This document shows positions 24,398 through 33,148 of a stretch of DNA of 40,624 nucleotides, piece by piece. The position numbers and the translations under genes were made by a program. Below the pieces are notes generated by a model. That model was not told the DNA's origin. It saw only the letters and a program-made list of their open reading frames with translations, and did not search any database. How positions within the stretch are numbered: the stretch's first letter is position 1; every line of letters begins with the position of its first letter. Origin of the DNA: Brevibacillus porteri. GTDB taxonomy: Bacteria > Bacillota > Bacilli > Brevibacillales > Brevibacillaceae. The stretch spans positions 1 to 40,624 of the forward strand of contig NZ_PXZO01000056.1 in assembly GCF_003013475.1 (NCBI RefSeq). Reading direction: 5' to 3'.

Positions 24398-25105
24398 ATG
24401 ACCGGAAATGGCACAACGTTTGTACAGCAGATTTCTTCCGATTTTGTGAATAGCCTTGAAACGTTTTCTGTTAGGAAAAATTTCGTTCCCGGAGCCGTTC
24501 TGTTTTTGGATGGTGAAAGAGCCGATCAGCTATTCTTAATTTCGTCGGGCCAAATTAAGCTCACAAAAAACACGAACGATGGAAAAGAACTTACTCTGCA
24601 AGTGTTTGGTGCAGGAGAGCTAGTCGGCGTCTCCGGGCTCTTCGAACAGGAATTGACGTACACCTCCACAGGCACCATGTTGATGGAGGGTGAGATATGG
24701 ATCATCCCGCGACAAGGGTTGGAAAAAATGCTCATCAAAAACGGTCAATTTTGCGTAGACTTCCTGCGTTGGATGGGATTGATGAACAGACGGATGCAGT
24801 CTAAATTTCGTGATTTGCTACTCAATGGCAAAATCGGCGCCTTGTATTCAACGCTAATCCGCATGAGTAACACGTACGGCAAGCCACACCCCGAAGGAAT
24901 CCTCATCGATCTTTCCCTTACCAATCGTGATTTGGCACAATTCATTGGTCTGACACGAGAAAGTGTCAACCGGATGCTTTCCGATCTGAAAAAACAGGAC
25001 ACCATTGATCTGCTTCCTCAGGGGTTTATCTTGATTAAAGACCTTGCCTATTTAAAAGAAGCCATTTTTTGTGATGACTGCCCTCCTGATATTTGCCAAA
25101 TGTGA
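24398..25105 (+). CDS. fnr: Anaerobic regulator Fnr (oxygen-sensing, [4Fe-4S])
   Basis: A 235-residue Crp/Fnr-family activator. The beta-roll spans about 25-115 and the HTH about 165-215 (NRDLAQFIGLTRESVNRML). The C-terminus has CDDCPPDIC: C225-x2-C228-x4-C233, the same spacing as C227/C230/C235 of B. subtilis Fnr, and D139 lies where the fourth ligand D141 is expected. This marks a Bacillus-type oxygen-labile cluster rather than the E. coli N-terminal type. The ATG at 24398 follows GGAGGG by 6 nt; the frame upstream has no such site. It is divergent from the redox operon and convergent with narK, both preceded by Fnr boxes. Confidence 0.92.
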   Translation: MTGNGTTFVQQISSDFVNSLETFSVRKNFVPGAVLFLDGERADQLFLISSGQIKLTKNTNDGKELTLQVFGAGELVGVSGLFEQELTYTSTGTMLMEGEIWIIPRQGLEKMLIKNGQFCVDFLRWMGLMNRRMQSKFRDLLLNGKIGALYSTLIRMSNTYGKPHPEGILIDLSLTNRDLAQFIGLTRESVNRMLSDLKKQDTIDLLPQGFILIKDLAYLKEAIFCDDCPPDICQM

Positions 25106-25131
25106 GCAAACTCTACATACATATCTACACG

Positions 25132-25167
25132 AAAAAAGTCCTGGACTTGTCCGTCCAAGACTTTTTT
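25132..25167. terminator. Bidirectional terminator between fnr and narK
   Basis: AAAAAAGTCCTGGAC pairs with GTCCAAGACTTTTTT (one bulge), with T-runs on both strands. Confidence 0.88.
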
Positions 25168-25187
25168 CATAAGTGATTCAAGCTTCT

Positions 25188-26687
25188 TTATCCATGTCTT
25201 TGCTCCGCAAGCTCGCTGAACATGCCCGCATAGTACTCGACGTCTCCTGCATCGTCCAGAATCGCGCTGATCGTTAACCATTGGAGATACTGATCCCCAT
25301 TCTTCCGGCGATTCCAGATCTCTCCTTGCCAATAGCCATTCTTCTTGATCGAGTCCCACATCTTTTGATAGAAGTCGGCACCCTGTCTGCCTGATTTTAA
25401 AATATTGGGTGACTTGCCAATCACCTCATTCATCTCATAACCGGTCACTTTCGTAAAAGCATGGTTCGCACTTTTTATGACTCCGCGTGTATCGGTAATC
25501 AGTATCGCCTCTCCCGTCTTTTCCATAATGGTGGCGGCGAGCTGCAGCTTTTCTTGATAAAACATCCACATCACCAAGACCAAGCTTGCCAGTGCAAACT
25601 GCGATAGCGCCATGAAACCGATCGCGTAATGCCCCGTCAGATTAAACAGCAGCGTTAAGATCAACGGCGGGAAAAATCCTCCTAATCCCCCCATGGCAGA
25701 TACGATCCCATTTACAATCCCCGCTTGTCGCGAGAAATACATCGGCACTAATTTGAACACGGCACCGTTACCAATTCCGGCACATATCGCTACCAACAAG
25801 CACCCTACCGAGTACATGAAAATCGATGGCGAAAACGATAAGACAATACCAGACAAGGCGAGCCCGGCAAACACAATCATCAATGCCTTGAAGGGGTTCC
25901 ACCTATCACCTAGCCATCCTCCCAATGGTCTCGCCAGTGTCGCCAAAAGAATGAACCCTGCTGTTCTCATACCTGCATCTACTTTATCCAATTGGAAATG
26001 GCTCACTAAAAAATTCGGGAGATACACGGTGAAAGCGACGAAGCAACCAAATGTAATAAAGTAAAACAAACTGATTAACCATAGCTTTTCGTTTTTGTAG
26101 ACACTCTTGATCTGCTGACCAAGAGGAGTCACTACCTTCGGTTCATTTTTATCCCCCATCAAGAAGGTAAGTACAGCGAATCCCGCAAGCAATAACAGAA
26201 ACATCTGTACAGTACTTGCCCATCCAAACGATTTAGCCAGAACTGGCGCTGCAAAAGTGGTTATCGCTGTACCAATATTCCCCATACCGTAGATTCCGTT
26301 TATAGAACCATGCTTCTCTTTCGGATAGTATTTAGGGAGAGACGTGACACCAACGGAAAACACCGCTCCACCTATCCCCAAAAATAGCCCGCCTATTAAC
26401 AAATCTGTATAAGTGGTCGCCTGGCTAATATAAAAAACAGGAGCCAGCAGCAAGAGAAAGCTTATGCTAAATAATATTCTCGCGCCAAATCGGTTACTCC
26501 AATATCCTACGGGGATTCTCAGCAACGATCCCAGCAAGACTGGAATCGCTGTCACCCACGCCACCTCGCTTGCACTCATGGGTACGGTTTCTTTGATAAA
26601 AGGCATGAGCGATGACAGAATGACCCATACCATGAAACCGACCGTAAGACTCAACGTCTGTAACGGCAACTGCCATTTTCGTACCAT
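25188..26687 (-). CDS. narK: NarK-type nitrate/nitrite MFS transporter fused to a PAS domain
   Basis: A 499-residue fusion. Residues 1 to about 385 form a 12-helix major-facilitator transporter of the nitrate/nitrite porter family; the signature-like glycine-rich helices GGLFLGIGGAVFSVGV and VSAMGGLGGFFPPL are present. Residues about 395-495 are a PAS domain (GEAILITDTRGVIKSANHAF, then NILKSGRQGADFYQKMW and GEIWNRRKNGDQYLQWLTI). NarK proteins normally end after helix 12, so a cytoplasmic sensor tail is unusual. The ATG at 26687 lies behind GAGGGGTG. The promoter shares an Fnr box with hcp. It probably imports nitrate and/or exports nitrite during anaerobic growth. Confidence 0.85.
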   Translation of the reverse strand: MVRKWQLPLQTLSLTVGFMVWVILSSLMPFIKETVPMSASEVAWVTAIPVLLGSLLRIPVGYWSNRFGARILFSISFLLLLAPVFYISQATTYTDLLIGGLFLGIGGAVFSVGVTSLPKYYPKEKHGSINGIYGMGNIGTAITTFAAPVLAKSFGWASTVQMFLLLLAGFAVLTFLMGDKNEPKVVTPLGQQIKSVYKNEKLWLISLFYFITFGCFVAFTVYLPNFLVSHFQLDKVDAGMRTAGFILLATLARPLGGWLGDRWNPFKALMIVFAGLALSGIVLSFSPSIFMYSVGCLLVAICAGIGNGAVFKLVPMYFSRQAGIVNGIVSAMGGLGGFFPPLILTLLFNLTGHYAIGFMALSQFALASLVLVMWMFYQEKLQLAATIMEKTGEAILITDTRGVIKSANHAFTKVTGYEMNEVIGKSPNILKSGRQGADFYQKMWDSIKKNGYWQGEIWNRRKNGDQYLQWLTISAILDDAGDVEYYAGMFSELAEQRHG

Positions 26688-26726
26688 AAACAACACCCCT
26701 CACTTGGGAAATCTTCTTCATCCACT

Positions 26727-26732
26727 ATGATA
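26727..26732 (-). promoter_or_regulatory. -10 element of the narK promoter
   Basis: TATCAT on the minus strand predicts a start site near 26720, which is 41.5 bp from the centre of the shared Fnr box. Confidence 0.55.
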
Positions 26733-26753
26733 AGAGGCAATGTTTTTTCCCGT

Positions 26754-26769
26754 TGTGATTTTAATCACA
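26754..26769. promoter_or_regulatory. Perfect Fnr box shared by narK and hcp
   Basis: TGTGATTTTAATCACA is a perfect TGTGA-N6-TCACA dyad placed symmetrically between two divergent -10 elements, at about 41.5 bp from the narK start and about 42 bp from the hcp start. Confidence 0.88.
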
Positions 26770-26791
26770 GCCTCCTTCCAGGCAATCCGCT

Positions 26792-26797
26792 TATAAT
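26792..26797 (+). promoter_or_regulatory. -10 element of the hcp promoter
   Basis: A perfect TATAAT predicts a start site near 26803-26804, at the class II distance from the Fnr box, with no -35 hexamer. Confidence 0.65.
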
Positions 26798-26833
26798 CAA
26801 AGCGAAATCTTGAATCGAAGGAGTGGATTATAC

Positions 26834-28129
26834 ATGTTTTGTTATCAATGTGAACAGACTCCATCAGGTGGTTGTAAGGTCATCGGCGTTTGCGGAAAGA
26901 ATGAAGATCTTGCGAGTATTCAGGATACCATTATTTTTGCTTTAAAAGGAATTGCCGCTTATGCAACACATGCTCGTCAACTAGGCTATATCGATCCTGA
27001 AGTAGATGGGATTACACAGGAAGCTCTCTATTTTACATTGACGAATGTGAATTTTAACTTGGATGAACATTTGCAAATGGCCATGAAAGTAGGCAAAGCC
27101 GCCATCAAAGTCATGGAGCTTTTGGATCGGGCTCATACGGATCATTTCGGAGTCCCGCAGCCAATCACAGTCTCGCAAAATAAAATAGAAGGAAAGTGCG
27201 TCATTGTTACGGGGCACAATCTGTTTGCTCTCGAAGAGCTGTTAAAACAGACAGAAGGTAAAGGAATCAATGTGTATACGCATTCCGAAATGCTGCCTGC
27301 ACATGGCTATCCCGAACTGAAGAAATATCCTCATTTGAAAGGAAACATCGGGAAAGCATGGTACGATCAACGTCAATTGTTCGAGAAATTTCCCGGCGCC
27401 ATACTGGCTACAACAAACTGTGTGATGCCCATTCGAGGCAGCTACGCCGATCGTTTCTTTTCGTATGATATAACCGGATTGGAGAACGTGACGAAAATTG
27501 TAGATAACGATTTTGCGCCACTCATTGAAAAAGCATTGTCTCTTCCTGAGGCTTCCATCGAATCGGAACTGACATTGACGACCGGGTATCATCACAAAAC
27601 GGTCCTCGGCATCGCCCCTGAAATCATTCAGGCAGTCAAGGAAGGAAAGATCAAACGCTTCTTCGTCATCGCTGGTTGTGACGCTCCTGGCAAGGGAGGC
27701 GAGTATTATCGTGAATTGGCTACGTCCTTACCGCTAGAAGCAGTCATTCTTACTACCTCCTGCGGAAAATTCCGTTTTAACGATGTAGATTTCGGCATCG
27801 TGCCAGGTACCGACATCCCAAGGTATATCGATTTGGGACAGTGCAATAACTCGGTTTCTACCATTACGATTGCAGCTGCATTAGCCGATGCCTTCGAATG
27901 TGAAGTGAACGAGCTGCCGGTAAGTATCGTTCTTTCCTGGTTTGAACAAAAAGCGGTCGCCATCCTGCTCGGTCTGTTTAGCCTGGGGATACAAGATATA
28001 CGGATCGGTCCAAAATTGCCTGAGTTCATTCAGCCCGGTGTTCTGCAAGTACTACAAGACTTGTTCCATATCCAATTGATTGGTGATGCCCAAGAAGATA
28101 TGAAACAAATGCTGGGAATCACTCAGTAG
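26834..28129 (+). CDS. hcp: Hybrid-cluster protein (hydroxylamine / NO reductase), short form
   Basis: A 431-residue Hcp. The N-terminal cluster motif is MFCYQCEQTPSGGCKVIGVC (C3, C6, C14, C20). Hybrid-cluster ligands are in place: VTGHNLFALEE, TTNCVMP, AGCDAPGKGGEYY, TTSCGKFRFND and DLGQCNNS. At 431 residues it is about 110 shorter than classical Hcp and lacks the second N-terminal helical bundle, matching class III. Hcp reduces NO to N2O and hydroxylamine to ammonia and protects against nitrosative stress in anaerobic nitrate metabolism. The ATG at 26834 follows AAGGAG. Fnr control is strongly suggested by the box upstream. Confidence 0.93.
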   Translation: MFCYQCEQTPSGGCKVIGVCGKNEDLASIQDTIIFALKGIAAYATHARQLGYIDPEVDGITQEALYFTLTNVNFNLDEHLQMAMKVGKAAIKVMELLDRAHTDHFGVPQPITVSQNKIEGKCVIVTGHNLFALEELLKQTEGKGINVYTHSEMLPAHGYPELKKYPHLKGNIGKAWYDQRQLFEKFPGAILATTNCVMPIRGSYADRFFSYDITGLENVTKIVDNDFAPLIEKALSLPEASIESELTLTTGYHHKTVLGIAPEIIQAVKEGKIKRFFVIAGCDAPGKGGEYYRELATSLPLEAVILTTSCGKFRFNDVDFGIVPGTDIPRYIDLGQCNNSVSTITIAAALADAFECEVNELPVSIVLSWFEQKAVAILLGLFSLGIQDIRIGPKLPEFIQPGVLQVLQDLFHIQLIGDAQEDMKQMLGITQ

Positions 28130-28138
28130 GCAAAATAG

Positions 28139-28194
28139 AAAAAACGGCTGGCAGAAGGTTAGTTGTAAGACTAACCTCTGACAGCCGTTTTTTT
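28139..28194. terminator. Long bidirectional terminator after hcp
   Basis: AAAAAACGGCTG and CAGCCGTTTTTTT form the base and AGGTTAGT/ACTAACCT the upper stem, a long two-part hairpin with T-runs on both strands. It separates hcp from the convergent YcdB/YcdC gene. Confidence 0.9.
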
Positions 28195-28207
28195 CATTCG
28201 CGATTGC

Positions 28208-29593
28208 TCATTTGCTTTCTTCACGTTTTAAAAAACTGATCCATTTTCCTGTGTGTGCGTCGACAACTCCTTTATCTCCGCTGAGGCGGTAAACAAGCCG
28301 CGGTTTTGGTTGCTCTACCTCGTTAAAGTCTATATCCGGTAGCAAGTAGTAGAGTTCGAGCGATTTTTTTGCGGCTTGCTCCGTTTTTTTCGCAAAGGCG
28401 AGGTCTACTCGCTGCATGTTATTGTCAAGAATCACTGGCGAGGGGAGCTCATCATCCCCTATAATACTGTTGCCTGAGTACGGGTTGACAGCTACTTCAA
28501 ATCTTGCGTCCTTAATCAGAAGACCATTTTTCAACCATCCAAAATGCACTTTATAGTCCCGCCAATTCGTCTCCTTCCCCCTCAGACCTCCATCATACGG
28601 CTGTGGTTCAAGCATATAAATATCTGCCAACTGATCACGGAGCGTCGTTTGCAGGAGATGGATTGCGCTTGCCTCCGCTTGCTCGCGGGTAAAACCTCCG
28701 TCTTTCTGACTCCCAGCCTTTGGAGCTGAAGCAGAGGGCATTTCCTTCAAAATCTTGATCGGTTGCTTTGGTTTCGCCACCGCCCCTTTGCCATCGATCA
28801 TCACGCCTGAGATCGCATCTACCATTTGCGGATCGGTTGGTAGGTAATCGTAGACCAACATGTATTTCTGCTTATGATCTTCACCGTAAAAACTCTTATA
28901 ATACATGGTTGGCTCCGTTTTTTGTTCCAACAGCTCGCGCGCTTCCTTTTCCGATATGATTTGGCTTGCGTCAGGCAACTCTCCCTCATACCATAATCGA
29001 TTGAATCGCAGAACCTTTCCGTCTCCTCGCGCGGTTACAGCGATCCAATTATCCATAAAAGGAATACCATTCTCTACTCTCTGAAATTTAAAATAGTACG
29101 TACCGTCGCTCTTGTAATCGACTTCATCTGGCTCTGTTAGCTTCGCACGTTCTTCAGGAGGAATGACTTTTGTGAGAAACTGCATTACTCCCTCAAGAGC
29201 GATCTGCTTTCTATTCATTGTAGCAGGGCCTGGGGCTTCGCTGTGATTGTCATGATATAGATATTTTAACAGGTTCCCTGAGACAGGATGAATTTTATAG
29301 CCGATACTTGATTTATCTGAATGATGCCAACCAAGGCCCCATCCCGCATAAGGTGTAAAGTCATCATGCGGTTCGATGTATTCTCCATATCCATACTCAT
29401 AACCTTCGGGAATAGTCACCCATTTCTTGGCGTATTCAATAGCCTCTTGTTCTGAAAGAATCTTTTCTGATTTTTGTTCAGCTGCCGCCTGTACCAGTGT
29501 ACTCTCATCTGCAATATTGCCTAGTACGAGTAAGGATGAAAGCAAGAGAATCGACAATCGTTTCCAAAATCCTTTTGTACTCCTTTGCTTCAT
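28208..29593 (-). CDS. Secreted YcdB/YcdC-domain (PepSY-like) protein
   Basis: A 461-residue exported protein with a basic N-terminus, hydrophobic core (about 12-28) and cleavage near LVQAAAE. The mature part has two YcdB/YcdC-type repeats (about 45-225 and 290-455), each with a helix like SEQEAIEYAKKWVTIPEGY, a paired VSGNLLKYLY-type strand and a DARFEVAVNPYSGNSI-type strand. The family is typical of bacilli; function is unknown, with protease-inhibitor-like or envelope roles proposed for PepSY relatives. The ATG at 29593 is preferred because GGAGG lies 9 nt upstream, while the ATG at 29599 is only 3 nt from it. It is the downstream neighbour of the sigma/anti-sigma pair but is separated from it by a terminator. 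Confidence 0.75.
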   Translation of the reverse strand: MKQRSTKGFWKRLSILLLSSLLVLGNIADESTLVQAAAEQKSEKILSEQEAIEYAKKWVTIPEGYEYGYGEYIEPHDDFTPYAGWGLGWHHSDKSSIGYKIHPVSGNLLKYLYHDNHSEAPGPATMNRKQIALEGVMQFLTKVIPPEERAKLTEPDEVDYKSDGTYYFKFQRVENGIPFMDNWIAVTARGDGKVLRFNRLWYEGELPDASQIISEKEARELLEQKTEPTMYYKSFYGEDHKQKYMLVYDYLPTDPQMVDAISGVMIDGKGAVAKPKQPIKILKEMPSASAPKAGSQKDGGFTREQAEASAIHLLQTTLRDQLADIYMLEPQPYDGGLRGKETNWRDYKVHFGWLKNGLLIKDARFEVAVNPYSGNSIIGDDELPSPVILDNNMQRVDLAFAKKTEQAAKKSLELYYLLPDIDFNEVEQPKPRLVYRLSGDKGVVDAHTGKWISFLKREESK

Positions 29594-29711
29594 ACACATG
29601 TTCCTCCTCTATCTATTCCCATTGATTTCATCGGATGATTACGGATTTCATCACATTGATATTTTTCCATTCTTTGTTAACTTTATATCAATATACATAT
29701 TTTGTAAAACA

Positions 29712-29741
29712 GAAAAAGAGACGGTTTCCCGCCTCTTTTTC
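29712..29741 (-). terminator. Terminator of the sigma/anti-sigma operon
   Basis: AAAAAGAGACGG and CCGCCTCTTTTT form a long stem with one mismatch and T-runs on both strands. It lies 20 bp beyond the anti-sigma stop. Confidence 0.8.
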
Positions 29742-29762
29742 CTCCACCTTGACTTGCTATTT

Positions 29763-30824
29763 CTACCATTCCGTTTCCGTTTTGTGTTCAATTATGTGTA
29801 CGACTTTTGGTTCAACTTCTTTCATCATTTGTTTCAGTAAATCATCGCTGATCGTTACTTTATTTTTTCCATCTTGAAGCTGTCCTTCAGCCTGTGTTCT
29901 TGCAATCACATCAATTACTTGTTGTTTCGAGATATTTTTCGATGCTGCAACCTCCACAACAGATTTCCCTTTTGCTAGTTCTTCTTTTAACTCTGTCGGG
30001 CTCATTTTTAGTAAAGAAAACAGTTTTTCATCGTTTAAGAAGTAATCAGCAGTATAATCAGGCTTACCATTTAAAGAGAAGAACCCTTCTACTTCCTTGT
30101 TTGATGGTGCAGGAGCTAACGGAGAAAGACTAATCGTATTACCTTGAACAAATGCTTGGTAACCCTCTCCCTCTGATCCCTTCTTCGTGTAATTCAAGAT
30201 AAATGTTTTCTGATTTGGATTGTCCATTTGCTCCATGGCAGCCTCATAATCTTTGATGTTGCCATACAATTTATCAATGAGATGATCCACCTTCGCCTTG
30301 ATTTCCTGATCGGGCAAAGTAATGAGTGGCTTCTCCTTAGGCTCCCAATTCTCTTGCGTCAGGTCTTGAATCTCATCCGTAATACCGTTTGTATGGAGGG
30401 TAATCTTTTTGCCAGTTCCCCCTTTTTCCTGCAAGACGATGCTTAGTTGGACCTTTTTGGTTGAATCATTGGGGTCTCCAAGGTAGCTTGCATCAATAAT
30501 CTCAAACGATTTTGTTTCGGGAATTGCAGCATACAGCTTCTCAAGTGTTGCCTTACCAACCTCATCCAGCTTGACTTGTTCAGAAGTCATTGGTGCTCGA
30601 GTAAGCATGTCAATCACAACAGGGGCCGCAAATGCTGCGGTTGGAATCAAAATCGCAGCAGCAACTAATCCACCAATTAAACGTTTTTTCATCGTTATTT
30701 CGCTCCTTTTTCGTTGCAAATAGTGAGAATAGGATTGTTCTATACGTTTGGAAATGGCCGGCGGACACTCCATCGTTTCTGCCTCTTCGTGCAGATGTTC
30801 ACGGATTTTGCGTTCAATAGTCAT
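29763..30824 (-). CDS. Membrane-bound anti-sigma factor partner of the ECF sigma factor
   Basis: A 353-residue protein. The N-terminal cytoplasmic part (1-45, MTIERKIREHLHEEAETMECPPAISKRIEQSY) ends in one membrane helix (about 47-66, LIGGLVAAAILIPTAAFA). The extracytoplasmic part (about 70-353) is long, with a beta-rich middle and a C-terminal helical segment (SKNISKQQVIDVIARTQAEG). The ATG overlaps the end of the sigma gene by 11 bp, so translation is coupled. That arrangement and the topology mark it as the regulator holding the sigma factor at the membrane until an envelope signal arrives. No zinc HxxxCxxC motif is visible, so the binding mode differs from ZAS-type anti-sigmas. Confidence 0.75.
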   Translation of the reverse strand: MTIERKIREHLHEEAETMECPPAISKRIEQSYSHYLQRKRSEITMKKRLIGGLVAAAILIPTAAFAAPVVIDMLTRAPMTSEQVKLDEVGKATLEKLYAAIPETKSFEIIDASYLGDPNDSTKKVQLSIVLQEKGGTGKKITLHTNGITDEIQDLTQENWEPKEKPLITLPDQEIKAKVDHLIDKLYGNIKDYEAAMEQMDNPNQKTFILNYTKKGSEGEGYQAFVQGNTISLSPLAPAPSNKEVEGFFSLNGKPDYTADYFLNDEKLFSLLKMSPTELKEELAKGKSVVEVAASKNISKQQVIDVIARTQAEGQLQDGKNKVTISDDLLKQMMKEVEPKVVHIIEHKTETEW

Positions 30825-31389
30825 TGATCTTTTCCATCCTTTCCAGGGGGAGACTCCCTAAGGTTTTTCTAAGCGCCTGGAGGCCAGCATGATATCTGGA
30901 CTTGACTGTACCCAGCGGAATATCGAGCAAAGTCGCAATTTCCTCAAGAGTATAGTCGTGATAAAAGCGGAAGATAATCACTGTCCGCTGTTTGTCGGTC
31001 AGTCTTCGTATGGACTGGGATATCATTTGGTTTGTACCATCCATCAACGCAGTATGTTCATCCCAATAAGACTCTTCGTGGGAGTAGGCACGGACGCGTT
31101 CAAAAATGCGGAATCTCCTCCAGCTCTTGACCCGAAATCTCTGCACTTGACGGATTACCAGGCCATGCAGCCAGAACTGGAAAGGACGGTTCGTATCGTA
31201 ATTAGCAAGTGAGGTCCACATTTGCATATAGATTTCATTCATGACATCTTCCCGATCCTGCTTTTGATCCACCAGAAAGGAGACGGTCCGGTATACGTCC
31301 TGAAAGGTGGCATCATACATCGTATGAAATGCCTGTTCATCACCCTCTTTCATTTTTATAAGTAATTGATACATCTCTTCATTTTCCAT
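30814..31389 (-). CDS. ECF RNA polymerase sigma factor
   Basis: A 191-residue group 4 sigma factor. Region 2 (about 20-90) contains YRTVSFLVDQKQDREDVMNE and the -10-recognition helix FWLHGLVIRQVQRFR. Region 4 (about 125-178) contains the -35-recognition HTH YTLEEIATLLDIPLGTVKSR. GGAGGG precedes the ATG at 8-nt spacing. It is the first gene of a two-gene unit with its anti-sigma factor. A candidate ECF-like promoter upstream suggests autoregulation. The exact ECF subgroup is not assigned. Confidence 0.9.
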   Translation of the reverse strand: MENEEMYQLLIKMKEGDEQAFHTMYDATFQDVYRTVSFLVDQKQDREDVMNEIYMQMWTSLANYDTNRPFQFWLHGLVIRQVQRFRVKSWRRFRIFERVRAYSHEESYWDEHTALMDGTNQMISQSIRRLTDKQRTVIIFRFYHDYTLEEIATLLDIPLGTVKSRYHAGLQALRKTLGSLPLERMEKINDY

Positions 31390-31422
31390 TCAGAGGGCCC
31401 TCCTGAGTAAGCTTACACACTA

Positions 31423-31449
31423 TATTGTCTCTCTTTCGGAAAAAGGTTC
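31423..31449 (-). promoter_or_regulatory. Candidate autoregulatory ECF promoter
   Basis: On the minus strand GAACCTTTTT (31449-31440) resembles the AAC-containing -35 of ECF promoters, with GACAATA (31429-31423) about 16 bp after the AAC. The -10 is not a clean CGTC, so this remains a guess. Confidence 0.35.
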
Positions 31450-31572
31450 GGTCCTCTTCTTATTTTTTTTGCAAAAGGTGAGTATCCTAGGATCCCTGTG
31501 CGTGCTCGTACTGCTACATCTCACCCCACCACAGTCAGAACTGCTCATGTTTTGGAGGTTGATAACCTATTT

Positions 31573-32340
31573 ATGTCGAAATCTAAAATGACAATAATCA
31601 CTAAGTAAAGCCACAAAGTCAGTTCGAAGAATAAAGAGTGGGAGCACATTTATACAACCTTATCACATTGGATTCCTGGTAATTCTCTAACTGCAAACGA
31701 ACTAGAACAACTGATACCAATCATTCTAGATAAAAACCATTTGCTTTTTAAGCTTGGTGAAACAAATACAGACTCTGTCTTTACCCGCTCTTTCTCTATG
31801 CTAGTCATCCCCCTACTCCTCATGCGGCATAGAGAATCACCCTTTCTCTCCAGAGAGAACATCCATGCGATAAAAGAGAAAGTATTTTTCAACGTACGTG
31901 AAGAGCGAGATTACCGAGGATATGATGAAGAAAAAGGTTGGGCTCATGCCATAGCCCATGCAGCGGATGCATTAGATGATTTAGCTCAATGTTCCGAGTT
32001 GGATAAAAGTGCCCTCATAACCATCCTCGATTTGGTTTACGAAAAGATGACCATAACCGATCGAATTTACTCCGATGGGGAAGATGAGAGAATGGTAACA
32101 GCCATTGTTAGTATTCTGAATAGAAAAATGCTTAGCCAAAGTTATGTAGAGCAATGGATTCAAAGTTTTGGAGATGTAGATAAGAGTTCCGAATTTCTGC
32201 CTGCCTTTAAACAAAAAATCAATATAAAGAATTTTTTGAAGAGCTTGTACTTTCGTTTGAAATTTTACAAAGAAGATGCCGATCTCTGCCTAACCATCGA
32301 GCAGACATTATATAAAATAGAAAAAGTATACTATTCCTGA
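31573..32340 (+). pseudogene. DUF2785 gene with an early in-frame stop
   Basis: An ATG at 31573 starts MSKSKMTIITK and hits TAA at 31606-31608; the same frame then reads on without another stop to 32340, through EWEHIYTTLSHWIPG, TNTDSVFTRSFSMLVIPLLL and RDYRGYDEEKGWAHAIAHAADALDDLA, the hallmark DUF2785 block. Between the stop and a TTG at 31741 there is no start codon, and that TTG has no ribosome binding site. Compared with usual DUF2785 proteins (about 270 residues), part of the N-terminal region also seems lost. A truncated protein of 199 residues from 31741 cannot be excluded. Function of DUF2785 is unknown. Confidence 0.65.
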
Positions 32341-32366
32341 TAGAGGACTGAAACGAATACAAAAAC

Positions 32367-32396
32367 AAAAAAGAGGCGGTTCTCCCGCCTCTTCTT
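32367..32396. terminator. Terminator between the DUF2785 pseudogene and the YdeI-like gene
   Basis: AAAAGAGGCGG and CCGCCTCTTCTT pair around TTCTC, with A- and T-rich flanks serving both convergent genes. Confidence 0.8.
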
Positions 32397-32418
32397 CACC
32401 ATTTCCTCATCAAATATA

Positions 32419-33012
32419 CTAATCATTTAATCCCTTTCCATCGAGAATTTGCTGCATGCATTTTTCAACCCTTGATTCACGCGTTTTGGCTTGTTTGGGT
32501 GCTGAAAAATGAAGAATGTAGGCTCTTTGCCGTCCCGGAGTCAATGCTTCAAAAGCAGTTTTCAAGGTAAGGATTTCATCCATTTTCTTTTGCAATTCTT
32601 CAGGAATGATGTATTCTTCATGCTTTTTCAGGCTCACTTCCAAGCCAGCTTTTTCAACTTCAATGGCTTCCTGAACATAGGCCTTCAAAATAGCTTCCAT
32701 TTCCATGATTTCGTCCACATTGGTGAACCGGATTTGGCGCGCGGCCTGTACATTCTCCGTTTGTTGAATGAGAATCCCATTTGGATCTTTTAACAAGGCA
32801 CCTTTTTGAAACAGTAGCGCACAATATTCTTTAAATCCATGTATTAAAACGATGTTTTTTTTCTCAAACGTGTAACAAGGATGCATCCACTTAAAATCTT
32901 CAGTCAGCTCACAGTCAAGGACAATACTTCTCAACTTCTCGTATTCAGCCTTCCACATTTTCGCCTTGCTTAAAAATTCATCAACCTTAGGATTCGTTTT
33001 ACTTGTTGTCAT
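32419..33012 (-). CDS. YdeI/OmpD-associated (DUF1801-like) family protein
   Basis: A 197-residue soluble protein. The N-terminal DUF1801-like part includes WKAEYEKLRSIVLDCELTED, FKWMHPCYTFEKKNIVLIHG and FKEYCALLFQKGALLKDP. The C-terminal YdeI part ends FEALTPGRQRAYILHFSAPK followed by a basic tail with RESRVEKCMQQILDGKGLND. B. subtilis has a homologous ydeI; relatives are linked to peptide resistance in Salmonella but the mechanism is unknown. The ATG at 33012 has AGAGGTG 7 nt upstream. Single gene, convergent with the DUF2785 remnant. Confidence 0.8.
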   Translation of the reverse strand: MTTSKTNPKVDEFLSKAKMWKAEYEKLRSIVLDCELTEDFKWMHPCYTFEKKNIVLIHGFKEYCALLFQKGALLKDPNGILIQQTENVQAARQIRFTNVDEIMEMEAILKAYVQEAIEVEKAGLEVSLKKHEEYIIPEELQKKMDEILTLKTAFEALTPGRQRAYILHFSAPKQAKTRESRVEKCMQQILDGKGLND

Positions 33013-33148
33013 CAAGGAACACCTCTCATCTAGTTGGTGTCATGTCAATTTTTAGTTTTGACATTATGGTATTTGTATTATTCTATCATCATGTATTCAG
33101 GTTCCTTCTTTTAAAGAATAAGCTCTATCAGATTGAGAGGTGATTGAT

